Assembly: GCF_947172395.1 (NCBI RefSeq)
Contig: NC_069104.1
Span: 3,561,355 to 3,625,354, forward strand
DNA length: 64,000 bases
Direction of reading: 5' to 3'
From: Bicyclus anynana
Taxonomy: Eukaryota > Arthropoda > Insecta > Lepidoptera > Nymphalidae
Made by a program: the position numbers and the translations under genes. Shown here piece after piece: positions 11,681 through 22,764 of the stretch (position 1 is the stretch's first letter; each line of letters starts with the position of its first letter). The notes beneath the pieces were generated by a model. It had not been told where the DNA came from and searched no databases. It saw nothing but the letters and a program-made list of their open reading frames with translations.

Positions 11681-11917
11681 GTATAAAGACTCAACGATAT
11701 AAAGTTTTCAAGTAAACGCCTGAGACTCTTGAAATTGTGCTAAAATTGTTTGCTATGAAACTTTAAATACTTTTTCCTCAGATAAATGCAGGAATGAATT
11801 TCCTTCGAATATATTAACTACTAGCAGACGCTCGCGACTTCATCTGTCTGTTGTGTTGTGTGTTAATGTATTTATTAAAGTTATGCAACCTTATTGCTTC
11901 CTCCAACAATTCTACTA

Positions 11918-12075
11918 TCCTACCAATATTATAAATGCGAAAGTTTGTATAGAAGTTTGTTACTCTTTAAAGTCGCAACTACTAAAGCGATTTGAATAAA
12001 ATTTAAAACGAAAATAAATTAAGACATAGGCTACTTTTTTTAACGAATAAAAAAACATAATTTCCCGAGATTGGC
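11918..12075 (+). mobile_element. Hel-2, 3'-truncated
   Basis: It starts TCCTACCAATATTATAAATG and continues GCGAAAGTTTGT and TACTACTAAAGCGA-like sequence. A short CTAGCAGACGCTCGCGACTT piece just upstream (11820-11843) is a Hel-2 end in the other orientation. Confidence 0.55.
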
Positions 12076-12599
12076 TATCGATCACAAGATTATTAAGTCT
12101 AAGTAAGTTAGATAAGGTAGCGGAAAACAAAAGAATTTTCTTTGATATTGTACAAGCAAACAGAAGAGATATTTTAGCTTGCATAAACTCTTGGTATAAG
12201 AATACCTTAAGTATTTCTTATTATGGAAAGTAAAATTGTTTTAGTAAAGTATTTGTTAAGGCAATAAAAGTGTACGTGTAGGTAGAATATTAAATTCTAA
12301 AATTAAGAAAATCTCACAACATTCGTGGTATGAAAATGTTCAGTGCATGCTTTCATAAAATTTTCTTTAAACACATCGTTAAAATACAGGTTTCATATTT
12401 TGAAAGCGAATAACCTTGTGAAATTCGAGAACATTCTGACAATACACATATATACAAGCATAATGTCTTATTATTTATCTCTGGTGCTCATTATTATAAT
12501 AGTCAGCATTATGATAAGGACCTATTTCTAAAAGAACCACAACTTTGAATTTGAACCACAGTTTACCCGACTGCGTAAGGAGGGTTATGTTTTTCGAGC

Positions 12600-12889
12600 G
12601 TAAAGTCCGATTTGAAAAATTCTTTCAGTGTTAGATAGCCCGTTTTTCACAAGGTTTCACCTGAAAACCAGCGCCACAGCTCGCTGTGGCATCGTGCTGA
12701 GGTGGATACCTGTTTTGTCCACGACCAGATATTTGTATGTTCTGTTTGTTTATTTTATTTTATTTTATTACTCGTGTGTGGACAAATAAAGATATATTCT
12801 ATTCTATTAATTCTAGGAAGGCTATAATTTATCCCCGTATTCCTACGGGAACGGAAACCACGCGGGTGAAACCGCGCGGCGTCAGCTAG
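12600..12889 (+). mobile_element. Hel-1 split by LINE L-b
   Basis: The Hel-1 body TCCGATTTGAAAAATTCTTT is interrupted at 12648 and resumes at about 12810 (TAGGAAGGCTATAATTTATC). It ends CGCGCGGCGTCAGCTAG|T. The 5' end is missing. Confidence 0.7.
12648..12809 (+). mobile_element. LINE 3' end, family L-b
   Basis: About 160 bp starting CACAAGGTTTCACCTGAAAA and ending in ATTCT repeats (TATATTCTATTCTATT). I see one difference over 160 bases from the copy at 41893-42065, so the insertions are recent. A stem CCACAGC...GCTGTGG lies in it. It looks like a LINE 3' untranslated end with a pentanucleotide tail; the clade is unknown. Confidence 0.65.
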
Positions 12890-12934
12890 TTTTATATAAA
12901 TGTAATCTCATTATGTTTACATTAAAAAATGGAA

Positions 12935-13045
12935 AATATATATGTTTTAAAAAACAACCGCCTTCAAACTCACAAACATGTCAAAAACTAAAAAGCGAAA
13001 AATAACATTGTAATATTGTCTACCTACTGATCAGTTAGAACACGA
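12935..13045 (+). repeat. arm fragment of the long inverted-repeat element
   Basis: It contains AAAAAGCGAAAAATAACATT and CTACCTACTGATCAGT, a diverged single arm of the element at 39928-40286. Confidence 0.5.
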
Positions 13046-13104
13046 GTTAAACACGTTGTTGCCACGTGATGGTAGAAAGGATGGTAGGAAAAGAAAAAAA
13101 AAAG

Positions 13105-13178
13105 AAAACTCGAATCCAGGACCTCAAAACTCAAAGCCACACATGCTAACCACTGAACCAACGAGGTGTCTATTCAAT
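13105..13178 (-). mobile_element. SINE-C head fragment
   Basis: The reverse complement reads CCTCGTTGGTTCAGTGGTTA, then GAGGTCCTGGATTCGAG: an A-box and B-box pair of a tRNA-derived SINE. The whole head is short of a true tRNA fold. Confidence 0.55.
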
Positions 13179-14070
13179 ATTTCCTTTCAAACTATCAAGC
13201 AGTTCCAAATCGTGATCCTATATACATTTCTTATTCATGAGTTAGGAATTCGATGTTTATGTCAGCTTCAGTTCCGTGTTCCCGGTTTTCGGCCTTGGTC
13301 TGAAGATTATTTTCTATAATTGAAAACTTTAAAACGTCACATCACACGTGTTGCGTGATTTTTGTAAGCATTTTGAGATTAGATGTATCGAAAGAAGTTT
13401 TTCTAAGCCAATAAAAGGCTGTTTTTAAATTTTACAGTCATCGATCTCCTATTAGAAATTGGATGCACAATCTGCGACTAAAAACGTTCCTACTGAATGA
13501 GTGCCAAACACAACTTCTTGGCACTCAATTCAAGTAGCCGCATTTGTAAATTTAACCTTAAACTCAATCCTTAAGGTTGAATTTGGGATTTTATTGAATA
13601 TTGGACTATATTAATAAAGGCTTTATGTATAATTTTCTACATCAATAATTCTAAAACTGTCAAAGCGAGAAGAAGGTAGAAGAATAGCTGTGGGGGAAAA
13701 TTTTGTATTAATGTCTGTTCTTGAAGATCACGAACGAAGCCAATAGCGACTGCTAGTGGTATAAAGCCTAAAAATTACTGACTAACCACAGAGAAAGAAA
13801 GATTAAAGATAAGTTTAGTATATACATAAGCAATATTTTCCTTGATTAATCCCAAGCTACCTATACCCAATCTTGCGCATTACATCTACGTCTGTATCAC
13901 CACTTTCCATCAGATGTGACTGCGATACGCGGCTCTATCAAACACAAAATAAAACGAAATGTGCTGAGCACACAAACCGGATCCGAGATCGGGGCGAACA
14001 ACAGCTGTGTTCACTCCAATTAATTGATAACATCTATAAGATCATCCAAATAAATTAGAGATTCGCAGAC
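13179..14070. other. no recognised gene
   Basis: The open frames 13056-13319 and 13873-14058 are not supported; the first starts inside repeat sequence. Mostly AT-rich. Confidence 0.35.
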
Positions 14071-14084
14071 GTAATGGCAGTCAC

Positions 14085-14295
14085 ACACGATCAACTTTAA
14101 TGTCAAGTCTAAGTTCCACCTTTGATACCTGAGGTGTGATTCATTCACACATTTGCATATAACAAGTTTTATTAGAATTTGAACTATTTTTTCTATGGGA
14201 TGTCAAAAATAAAATGTCACTATCAACGAAGTTGCTATGGAAACGAGCGATGTCACACTATAACTTTACAGAATGTAAAACTGCCCTGCTTTCAG
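14085..14295 (+). repeat. dispersed repeat M1, copy 1
   Basis: The order GAGGTGTGATTCATTCAC, TTATTAGAATTTGAACTATT, GTTGCTATGGAAACGAGCGA and TTACAGAATG is shared with 16505-16695 and partly, inverted, with 14575-14665. Likely a nonautonomous DNA element. Confidence 0.5.
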
Positions 14296-14427
14296 CTTAG
14301 CGAGTATCCATTTCTTTCTATGTTTATGTTATACTTACTACCAATCTCGAAAGTTTAATCTTTCTTCAAATCAAGTAAGTCTAGCGTGACTGGGATCTGA
14401 CTCTAACAGTAGCGGTAGCGTGCATAG

Positions 14428-14740
14428 GGTTTTTAACTAGGGTATGCACTATACGTACAAATAACTTTGTAATAATAAATACACAGCGGAAAATTCCTTT
14501 TGCAATTCAGATTAGTAATGAGTCCTCAGGGTAGGCAGCGCATGTTGCATCTATGACGTGCACGCTACTGAACAGTAGTTACGTGAATTCTGTAAAGTTA
14601 CAGCGCTATGTCATCGTTCGTTTCCTTGGCAACTACGTTGTTAATGACGAACAAATACATTTTAATATAGGCATCCTAAAAACATAAAATTTTATTCGAA
14701 TAAGACGTGTTTTAGGCAAAAAGTTCGCAGACGAGTGTAA
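14428..14740. repeat. dispersed repeats M3 and M1 (inverted)
   Basis: The left part (14508-14570: TCCTCAGGGTAGGCAGCGCA, GCATCTATGACGTGCACGC) is repeat M3. The right part is M1 inverted (TTCTGTAAAGTTACAGCGCT, CGTTTCCTTGGCAACTACGT). Together with 14085-14295 the M1 copies form a head-to-head pair. Confidence 0.45.
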
Positions 14741-15154
14741 ATAGCGGAATCGCAATCTAGTGCGCTAAGAAATGTGAGCAGTGAAAAAAATATCGACATA
14801 GCATGATGGGTAGGTATAGTTTCGATATTTTTATGACTTTCACATCCCTAAGCTTTATTTTTGACATATTAGTACATATTAGTATGTGTCGGTAATTGTA
14901 TAAAAGGAGCGCCATTATTCTTTTGTCGATCCTAAAATGTTTTTCATGTCTAGCAGTATACATTGTTGTGGTTGGCCGGATAGATTGTCCACGATCCTTG
15001 GGTACGTTATTTTATAACTAACCTGCTAGCTGTAGGTGTATCAAATAAGCGCGCTGCAGATTTGACCGTGTGTGGCTAACGTAACGGTGATCGCACAATA
15101 CTTCAAGACTTTCTTAAATAACACATGTATGTACATTGACTAGCAGACTACGCA

Positions 15155-15467
15155 GATTTTTTTTCTTTACAAGTTAGCTCTTGACTACAATCTCACCTGA
15201 TGGTTAGTGATGATGCAATATAAGGTAGAAGCGGGCTAAATTGTTAGGAGTAGGATGAAAATCCACACCTCTTTCGGTTTCTACACGACGTCGTACCGGA
15301 ACGCTAAATCGCTTGGCTGTACGTCTTTACCTTTAGGGCGGTAACTAGCCCCGGCCGAAGCCTCCCAGCCAGACCTAGACCAATTAAGAAAACCTCAATT
15401 GGCCCAGCCGGGAATCGAACCCAAGACCTCCGTTTTGTAAATCCACTGCACATACCACGGGGGCCGT
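15155..15467 (-). mobile_element. SINE-B, near full length
   Basis: In reverse complement it has the tRNA-like head with B box GGTTCGATTCCCGG, the body with CCGCCCTAAAGGTAAAGACG, and the 3' end AGCTAACTTGTAAAG plus an A-rich tail. The A-box side has several substitutions. Confidence 0.8.
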
Positions 15468-16504
15468 CAAAAGTTTAGTTATAGTAAGCCGAAGAGGGGA
15501 TTTTTGCAGTCACACGAGCGAGGCAGATGAACATAAGGGTCTCCCTCTCTCACTTCTAAAGTCTCTCCATATATCCCTTGCACGTTGTTCAGTACCTCCA
15601 CCAAGTCATACTTGGCCCTTAATATTTTTAATACTCAACCTCGTCAGATAAAGATAAGGTAGGTGTGTTGAAAGGTGTGCATTTCGAAAATCGGACGATT
15701 TGAGCGTAACGTAATGGAATGGGAGGGTTCCAAAATAAAACCCTTATATTTCTGTTATCAAGCCACGTGCGCGGTTAATTTATTACTTATTTTGAAACTC
15801 GAAATACTCTCCTGAATAATCGCTCATGTTTTCTGATGATATCAGAAAGCCAAAGTAATAAAAATTATCATTAAAGTCGAAAAAAATATGTAACCATTTA
15901 TTTTTTTTAGCATCTAATCTACCAAATCTAATTTATGATGAGCATCCCAGGCTCCCTTATTATTAGTTTCACACGAAAAACGGCAAAAGTTACTAACATA
16001 ATATTATGTTCCGTTCTTTAGGTATGGAACCCTTCAAAAGAAGGCCGGAAACAAAGAGCCCACGTGTTGTTTTATGAAGCCGTGTGTTTTATGTCTGCCA
16101 CTAAAGAATTTCCATTTTCATCGGTTCTAACCTTCGGCAAAATAATCATGAGTGTGATCGTAAACAATATCGCGATCAATCGGTTCATGTTTACATTTCA
16201 ATTAATTGATTCGGATGGGTAGCGTGCGTCCACTCAGCATACGTCCATGCGTACGTAGTAATGGACGCCCACAGTTGGACGTTGGAGTTTTTTACACCGG
16301 AAATATATGAAACCTAGGAATTGTATACAACTCCTGTGAAATGCATACAATTCCGAAGCTAATTAGGAAATGTATAAAATATTTTTTTTAAGATTATCTA
16401 ATTTCCAGTATATGTATTTATGTATAAAATTTCTAGAATTTTATAATATTCCGATAACGTCATTGGTATAGACCTAAAACTGATCTATCCTGAAACTGCG
16501 AGTA

Positions 16505-16695
16505 ACCCGAACTGGGGTGTGATTCAGGTATTTTATAGTCATCGACGAATTTATCGCCTATAACACATCTTATTCGAATTTGAACTTTATGTATACAAAA
16601 AGCCAAAACCAAAGTGTCACCAACAACAACGTTGCCATGGAAACGAACGAATTTGACAGCGCTGTTACTTCACAGAATGCAGGAGCTGATCAGCT
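16505..16695 (+). repeat. dispersed repeat M1, copy 2
   Basis: GGGGTGTGATTCAGGTATTT, CTTATTCGAATTTGAACTTT, ACGTTGCCATGGAAACGAAC and TTCACAGAATGC follow in the same order as in 14085-14295. Confidence 0.5.
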
Positions 16696-16796
16696 TATAA
16701 TTATATAGCAGCGTCCGTCGAATTCGCGTACGTCCAAGCGTCTACGGTGGTAATGGACGTCAACAGTCGGATCGTTAATATTTATTTTATACTAGC

Positions 16797-16925
16797 GGAC
16801 GCATTCGACTCTGCCGCGTGCATAAATTCAGTTCTTAACAAATCCCGCGGGAACCATGAATATTTCCGGAAGCAAAAGTAGCCTATACATTGCTCAATAA
16901 CCTACTTTATCTTTCATTGAAAATA
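16797..16925 (-). mobile_element. Hel-2 fragment
   Basis: It starts ACTAGCGGACGCATTCGAC and contains CGCGGGAACCATGAATATTT and AGTAGCCTATACATT, then is truncated. Confidence 0.55.
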
Positions 16926-16949
16926 TATTTACTTTACTGAAATGTAATG

Positions 16950-17137
16950 AACCGGCAAAGACGTACCGCCAAGCGATTTAGCGTTCCGGTACGATGCCGT
17001 GTAGAAACCGAAAGGGGTGTGGATTTTCATCCTCCTCCTTACGGGTTAGCCCGCTTCCATCTAAGACTACATCATCGCTTACCATCAGGTGAGATTGTAG
17101 TCAAGGGCTAACTTGTAAACAATTAAAAAAAAAAAAA
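16950..17137 (+). mobile_element. SINE-B, 5'-truncated
   Basis: It begins ACCGGCAAAGACGTACCGCC and runs to the end GGGCTAACTTGTAAACAATT with an A-rich tail. The tRNA head is missing. Confidence 0.8.
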
Positions 17138-17640
17138 ATTTTTTTCACACTGACCAAATACGGTCTGTGGAGGTAGTGATATCTAGGCAGTAAACTGATT
17201 AGAAAAAGATGGAAAAGATGAAAAACTGGTGGAAGGTGTATAGGGTGCTATGATCAAATTAGGTTGACAGGCAATTCTGCACAAACTGCCACAAAAGGCG
17301 AAAAGAGTTTACACATATGGACTGTTAAGGTGTTAATACTTCTGATGATAAATCTATAAAGCAGCCTGTTGAGAAACTTGAGAGTTTAGACGATACCTCT
17401 GGTCCTATTTACTCATTAATTAAGAGAGATAAATATAACTTATGAAAAATTACTGACCTGGCTACGCAAATGAAAATTATTTCAGTGGAATTCAAAAGGT
17501 CAGAGGGCAAAAATGCTTTGCCCTTTATTATAAATATTTTACTTGAAACCGTTGAGGAAGGAATTTTTGTAAAAGTTTTATTTTGGAATTCGCTATTTTG
17601 ATTTGACTTTGGCTGATGAGAATTTCTTAATATTTATAAA
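17138..17640. other. no recognised gene
   Basis: There is no long open frame and no repeat family matched. Confidence 0.3.
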
Positions 17641-17643
17641 ATA

Positions 17644-17714
17644 CTAGCATACACCCCGCGGTTTCATCCGCGTCGTTTCCATTTCTGCGTAAATTCGGGG
17701 ATAAAATATGGCCT
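17644..17714 (-). mobile_element. Hel-1 end fragment
   Basis: ACTAGCATACACCCCGCGG then GGTTTCATCCGCG and GGGGATAAAATATGGCC form the inverted 3' end of Hel-1. Confidence 0.55.
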
Positions 17715-17718
17715 ACGT

Positions 17719-17845
17719 TCATCATCATCATCATTAACAAACCATATTTGGCTCACTGTTGAGCACGAGTCTTCTTTCAGGATGAGGGATATTAGGCCTT
17801 AGTCCACCACACTGGCCCAATGCGGAATGACAGATTCTTAGAAGG
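17719..17845 (-). mobile_element. SINE-A 3' part
   Basis: An ATC-repeat tail, ACCATATTTGGCTCACTG, and CACACTGGCCCAATGCGG; cut at the body by the junction with SINE-B. Confidence 0.65.
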
Positions 17846-17877
17846 CACCTCCAAAAGTTCAGTAATTTGCATTCTTT

Positions 17878-18112
17878 TTGCTGGTGGGAGGCTTCGGCCG
17901 TGGCTAGTTACCACCCTACCGGCAAAGACGTACCGCCAAGCGATTTAGCGTTCCGGTACGATGCCTTGTAGAAACCGAAAGGGGTGTGGATTTTCATCCT
18001 CCTCCTAACAAGTTAGCCCGCTTCCATCTTAGACTGCATCATCACTTACCATCAGGTGAGATTGTAGTCAAGGGCTAACTTGTAAAGAATAAAAAAGAAT
18101 AAAAAAAAAAAA
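17878..18112 (+). mobile_element. SINE-B, 5'-truncated
   Basis: It starts in the body at CTGGTGGGAGGCTTCGGCCG and ends GGGCTAACTTGTAAAGAATA with a long A-rich tail. It lies between two SINE-A fragments in opposite orientations. Confidence 0.8.
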
Positions 18113-18114
18113 TT

Positions 18115-18317
18115 CTAAGAAATTAAATATCACGAGTCTCAAACGGTGAAGGAAAAACACCGCGAGGTAACCTGCATAATTTTCTTAATTCTTTGCGTGT
18201 GTGAAGTCTGCCAATCCGCATTGGGCCAGCGTGGTGGACTGTTGGCCTATCCCCTCTCATTCTGAGAGGAGACTCGAGCTCAGCAGTGAGCCGAATATGG
18301 GTTGATAACGATGATGA
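18115..18317 (+). mobile_element. SINE-A, 5'-truncated
   Basis: The body starts AAGAAATTAAATATCACGAG and ends with ATATGGGTTGATAACGATGA tail sequence. Confidence 0.75.
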
Positions 18318-18570
18318 ATGAATATAACCCCAGAGTTATGGGAAATACTCCCGAGCACCCTGTATATCTTTGAATATGAATTTATAAGAATCTGTAATAT
18401 TAATGTGTCTGATATTATACACCCTCCAAGTAAGACTGGAGGGTGGGTACGTAAATAGACCAAGGGGTGGCTTACGACCTTTCTGTCTTTTCTACCCACT
18501 AAACCTGAGGCTTAAAATTGCTATTAAATGCTTAAAAAATATTGTATAACCTACCAAACATAAAATTAAT

Positions 18571-18772
18571 GTCTCGTTGGCCCAGTGGTATACCTATGCG
18601 GCTACCCAACATAAGGTCCTAGATTCAAACCCGGGTCGGGATATGAAATATTGGAATTTTCTTTAAGAAACTATTCTAAGCAGCCTTTCTTTAAGAAACT
18701 ATTGGGAAGATGGTGGTGAATGGTTATAGATTACACTCCTCGGAAAGAGGCATTGGTATTTATCATCATCAC
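18571..18772 (+). mobile_element. SINE-C copy
   Basis: The tRNA-like head TCTCGTTGGCCCAGTGGTAT and B box GATTCAAACCCGGGTCGGG are followed by a body with two AAGAAACTATT repeats and a TCATCATC tail. A true tRNA gene is unlikely, since the anticodon arm is not well formed and the same head occurs at several places. Confidence 0.6.
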
Positions 18773-20057
18773 TGACATATGATGGTGATTAATTGTTACA
18801 AAACCACCTACAAGGTATGTGTGAACCCCAATTCCCCCTTCTAAAAGAAGAAGGCCTAGCCCTAGACAATCAATTACAAATTGGCAAATAATAAATTAAA
18901 TAAAGATAATGGAAGAAAGCTTTCAACCCCTGGAAAGTGATGAGCCAAATGTTTTTTACCCATCAAGCTAATCCAGCTTATCAGCTTAACCATTGCAATT
19001 GCAATAAAATAAATTGCACTCATATAGGCCACCACACTATTGATATAGGTCAGTGTAATTTAAAATCGATAACTAATCAAAGCGAACGCAATACATTCCT
19101 AAATACTCGCATATTACTAAATGTTTCTACAATCAAATAAATAACGTATAAATATAAAACTACATAATAACAATATTAATATAAACTAATTTGTTATATA
19201 GTAAATCATTTGTGGAATACATAAATGTTTTATTTGCTGTGCAAATGTTTCTTGTCATTTAGGCTGAATGGATTACGACCTTTGCCAACTGAATGGCTGT
19301 GACAAAAAAAAAATCACCGCGAAAATTTCATAAACAGTTCCCGAACGCATTCCCATTTTACAATTTACACGCAAGACGCCATGGCGATATATCGTAAAAC
19401 ACATATAAAATCACTATTTTCGTGTCGCCATTGAGGAAATTGGACATAAATAACTAATTGGGGTAACATTTTAACCTCACATGATGATTATTTATCGCTT
19501 TTTGGATGTGAAAATGTCTTTTTGTATGCGATGTTTGATATTTTTCAGTGAGAATTTGCGCGGGGTTGGTTTTTCGGTAACGCCGCAACGTCCACCTTCA
19601 GTGGCGCCCCGGACGGCACTGGCTGAAAACTGTCTGTAAACCAGGAGTGTTCGAAATTCAAACTGATCGATGTCCTTAATATGCGGTGATAGAGTTCAAA
19701 TTCGCGTGAATATTGTAGGATGTTTACAGCTATAGGGTTGTCCCTTTTGTTCGACTCGTTCTAGCGGCTTCTGTTTCATTAGGGTGCTACAAAATCGTTA
19801 TACCTACCGGCTGTCACATTGTTGGATGGGTAATAAATTTATGGGATTTCTTTGTTTTAAGTCTACGGAAACGATGGCTTGTTTCTAATTCCCCATTCCC
19901 TTGTGTTGATTAACGAAGTGACAATGTGCTTTTTCTTATTGAACCAACATTTGGTCACCAAAAAAAAAATCTATGTTAAGATCAAAAGCTCGTGAAAGGA
20001 TACCAATATTGTATGTTGTATTTTTTGGATAAAACAAGATGTTTCGAAATTCCTCAA
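18773..20057. other. no recognised gene
   Basis: The open frame 18937-19140 is unsupported. The patch 19557-19640 (GGTAACGCCGCAACG, AGTGGCGCCCCGGACGGC) is clearly richer in GC and CpG than its surroundings and could be regulatory or old exon, but no frame supports it. Confidence 0.35.
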
Positions 20058-20243
20058 TCTATACTAATATTATAAAGCTGAAGATTTTGTTTGATTGAAC
20101 TGATCTCAGGAACTACTCGTCCGATTTGAAAAATTCTTTCAGTGTTAGATAGCCCATTTATCGAGGAAGGCTATAAGCTATATTATCCCCGTATTCCTAC
20201 AGGAACGGGAACCACGCGGGTGAAACCGCGCGCCGCCAGCTAG
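20058..20243 (+). mobile_element. Hel-1, complete
   Basis: A complete copy: A|TCTATACTAATATTATAA at the start, the stem region CGCGGGTGAAACCGCGCG near the end, then CTAG|T. 186 bp. The stem (CGCGGGT...ACCGCGCG) just inside the 3' terminus fits a Helitron termination hairpin. Confidence 0.75.
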
Positions 20244-20500
20244 TTGGTTATAATTGTAAAGTGTACAGACAGTCATGTTTATTTATTAAACTTGGTTTAG
20301 CATATAGGCGTGGAGCAAACAGATATGGCGAAATTATAAGGGTTTCTTTTTGACTACGGAACGCTAAAAAAGAAGAACCCTATAAATGTATTATTCTACG
20401 TAGGAAAACCACTAACATATGCATAATAATTTAAAACAATGTACGTTACATTTCTCATTACTCCAACATTTTAATCTAAAGCTTAGTACACATCGTCGTA

Positions 20501-20859
20501 TCCTACTAATATTATAAACGCGAAAGTTTGTATGGATGTTTGGATGTTTGTTACTCTTTAACGCCGTTACTACTAAAGCGATTTGGCTGAAATTTCGAAT
20601 GGAAATAGATTTTACTCTAACACATAGGCTATTTTTTATTCCGAAAAAATCCATGGTTTCCCGAGTTTTGCGAAAACTGATGATTTTGATGGTATGAATG
20701 TTTGTTACTTTTCACGCCTCGACTACTGAACCGAATTAGCTGAAATTTTGGTATTGAGATATATTATTAGGCATGCATTAACACATAGGCTACTTTTTAT
20801 CCCGGAAAATCCTTGGTTTCCGAGGGATTTGTGATGAGGGATGTGCGGGCGTCCGCTAG
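20501..20859 (+). mobile_element. Hel-2, complete
   Basis: A complete 359-bp copy: A|TCCTACTAATATTATAAA start, GCGGGCGTCCGCTAG|T end. Internally it is a two-fold repeat: two blocks, each with GTTTGTTACT, CTACT(A/G)AA, an AGCTGAAATTT-like motif and an ATAGGCTA motif. Confidence 0.75.
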
Positions 20860-21249
20860 TTCTGTGATATCGTATTTATGCTAATGCTACGACAACATAA
20901 GTTTATTTTATTTATTTATTATTATACAAAAGTGTTACAGTTAATAATGTGTACCTTAAGCTAAATCTTTACTAATATTAATACAGATGAATGTTTACAT
21001 GTACAAATTACATAGATATACAAATTATTTTTAACAGTACAGTAGCTAAATAGGAAGTAAATACATTTTTTTATTGCAATATAAAGATGTGTGAAGCCTA
21101 GGTACAATTTACAACAACTCCTGAACTAGTATAAAACTGTATTACAGTGAGTTATTAAGTCTTCTATATAAAGCCAGAGTCTGCAGTGGGCAGACCTTTG
21201 CCAATTTATGAAAGTTGAAAGTTCATCAGACCATGATACTATGTATCAG

Positions 21250-21341
21250 AGTCGACCAATAGCGTCGAACCGGAAGTACTTTTGGTTGCATTGGAACGAG
21301 ACAGAGAGTGAAATTTCCGGTTCAGTCGCTTTTAGTCGACT
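21250..21341. repeat. imperfect inverted repeat (hairpin)
   Basis: The left arm AGTCGACCAATAGCGTCGAA(CCGGA) pairs with the right arm TCCGGTTCAGTCGCTTTTAG(TCGACT) across a 40-base loop. The open frame 21208-21420 overlaps it and is not supported as a gene. Confidence 0.55.
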
Positions 21342-21872
21342 ATGTCTTTCTCTGCACGAGATATTATTATATCGCTTTACACTTCAGTGTGTCCGAGCCT
21401 TATCCTCCTGCGACCTTTAACCTTTGATATTTATTGTTATTCTAGGAAATGTTGTTTACTATTATTTTCAATGGCAACATAATGCGGAGGAAGGGGACAC
21501 CTGACCTATTTGCTCGCGCCAGATTCTGTTAGCATCATTGACAGCTATGAATATTTATTATACACGGTCACACGTGTTGATGCGTGATTTGGATAATATA
21601 ATTATCAACCGAGGAATAAACGGAGAAGGTTCTCAATACGACGCGTTTTTATATATGACCACGTGAAACTTTTTACCGAGAATTACGATTATGATAACTC
21701 TTTATCTATATAGGAAAGGGCCCCGAAGTTGGTCACATATAAATTTGGAAAAATATTCCAACTCTAAGTAGGAAAACAGGGGATCTTTGATTGATTGTTT
21801 ATTTACATATTATTGTAGTAATGTAAACCACGTATAATTTGTTGCAAGATAAAGGTTACTTTTATCTTTGTA

Positions 21873-22044
21873 CTAGCTGACGCTTTCCGTTCCCGTAGGA
21901 ATACGGGGATAATATATAGCCTTTAGCCTTCCTCGATGAATGGGCTATCTAACACTGAAAGAATTTTTCAAATCGGACCAGTAGTTCCTGAGATTAGCGC
22001 GTTCAATCAAACAAACAAACTTCAACTTATAATATTAGTATAGA
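21873..22044 (-). mobile_element. Hel-1 copy with deleted hairpin
   Basis: It starts ACTAGCTGACGC and ends ATTAGTATAGA|T, both ends intact. The CCGCGCGGTTTCACCCGCG segment next to the CTAG end is missing, so the presumed termination hairpin is lost. Confidence 0.7.
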
Positions 22045-22419
22045 TAAAATACATGACCCGCGGGTTTTTTTGAAAAATTTCATTTCACGCTGACAAAGTT
22101 GCAACTAAATATACCATACTAAAATATAAACATTAAGTATAAGTTAAAATTATGAGATAAAGTTATATTTAGCTGCACTGGCTTTAGAAGCTTTGATCTA
22201 CGGTTTAAAAGATGACACTAAAGTTATAACTCGGAAACTTTGTCAGTTGTGAGTGGAGCTGGGGGACACTTTTCACGATAGCAAATTCTAATTCCCAAGA
22301 AGCTTGTGAAGTTTTCCTTTGCTGGAGATTGCTGCCTTACAAATTGGTAGTTGTATTTAATAGACGTTGACTAACTCAAGCGTTAACTTGACTACGTCCT
22401 AGAAAATGTAATAAAAATT

Positions 22420-22710
22420 ATATAATGATTTATTTATTTTGCTATCATCCTCGAAAAGTCGACGAACCCATGCGACAACGTCACCCAGGTCCGACAAAAT
22501 ACTCTCTACGTACGTTTCACCCCGAAACCGGAGCATCCTCAGGAGATGTTGACTCTACAACGTGTAATTGCAAAGTCAATTGCACGTTGTACAGTCATTT
22601 GCACGTTGTCGCATGGGTTCGTCGACTTTTCGCGGAGGATAGCAAAATAAATAAATCATTATATAATCATGATGAACTTCCGCAAAGTAACGCCTGCTTC
22701 TATCCAATAT
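22420..22710 (-). mobile_element. Penelope-like terminal element with ribozyme, copy 1
   Basis: A 291-bp element between perfect 12-bp direct repeats GTAATAAAAATT (22408-22419 and 22711-22722). Plan on the plus strand: a 60-base arm beginning ATATAATGATTTATTTATTT, a loop of about 120 bases, the arm inverted with few mismatches, then a 45-base tail ending TATCCAATAT. The loop carries a hammerhead-type motif on the minus strand. Penelope-like elements are known for pseudo-LTRs with hammerhead ribozymes and variable target duplications, so I assign it there; no reverse transcriptase or GIY-YIG part is present. The 130-codon open frame over it is a by-product. Confidence 0.65.
22494..22552 (-). 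ncRNA. type I hammerhead ribozyme motif, copy 1
   Basis: On the minus strand: CTGAGGA (22542-22536, fits the conserved CUGANGA), stem II GCTCCG / CGGGGT closed by GTTT, GAAA (22518-22515), a two-pair stem III AC/GT around loop GTAC, and cleavage expected after the A at 22507. Stem I starts with TCTC (before CTGAGGA) pairing with GAGA (after the cleavage site), then an internal loop. The order is that of type I hammerheads. Confidence 0.65.
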
Positions 22711-22764
22711 GTAATAAAAATTGTTATTTAAGCCACTGTCATGTAGTGAGGGTCATTATAGCAC

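Noticed and set aside
21208..21420. 70-codon open frame
   Set aside because: Overlaps an inverted repeat and has no recognisable content.
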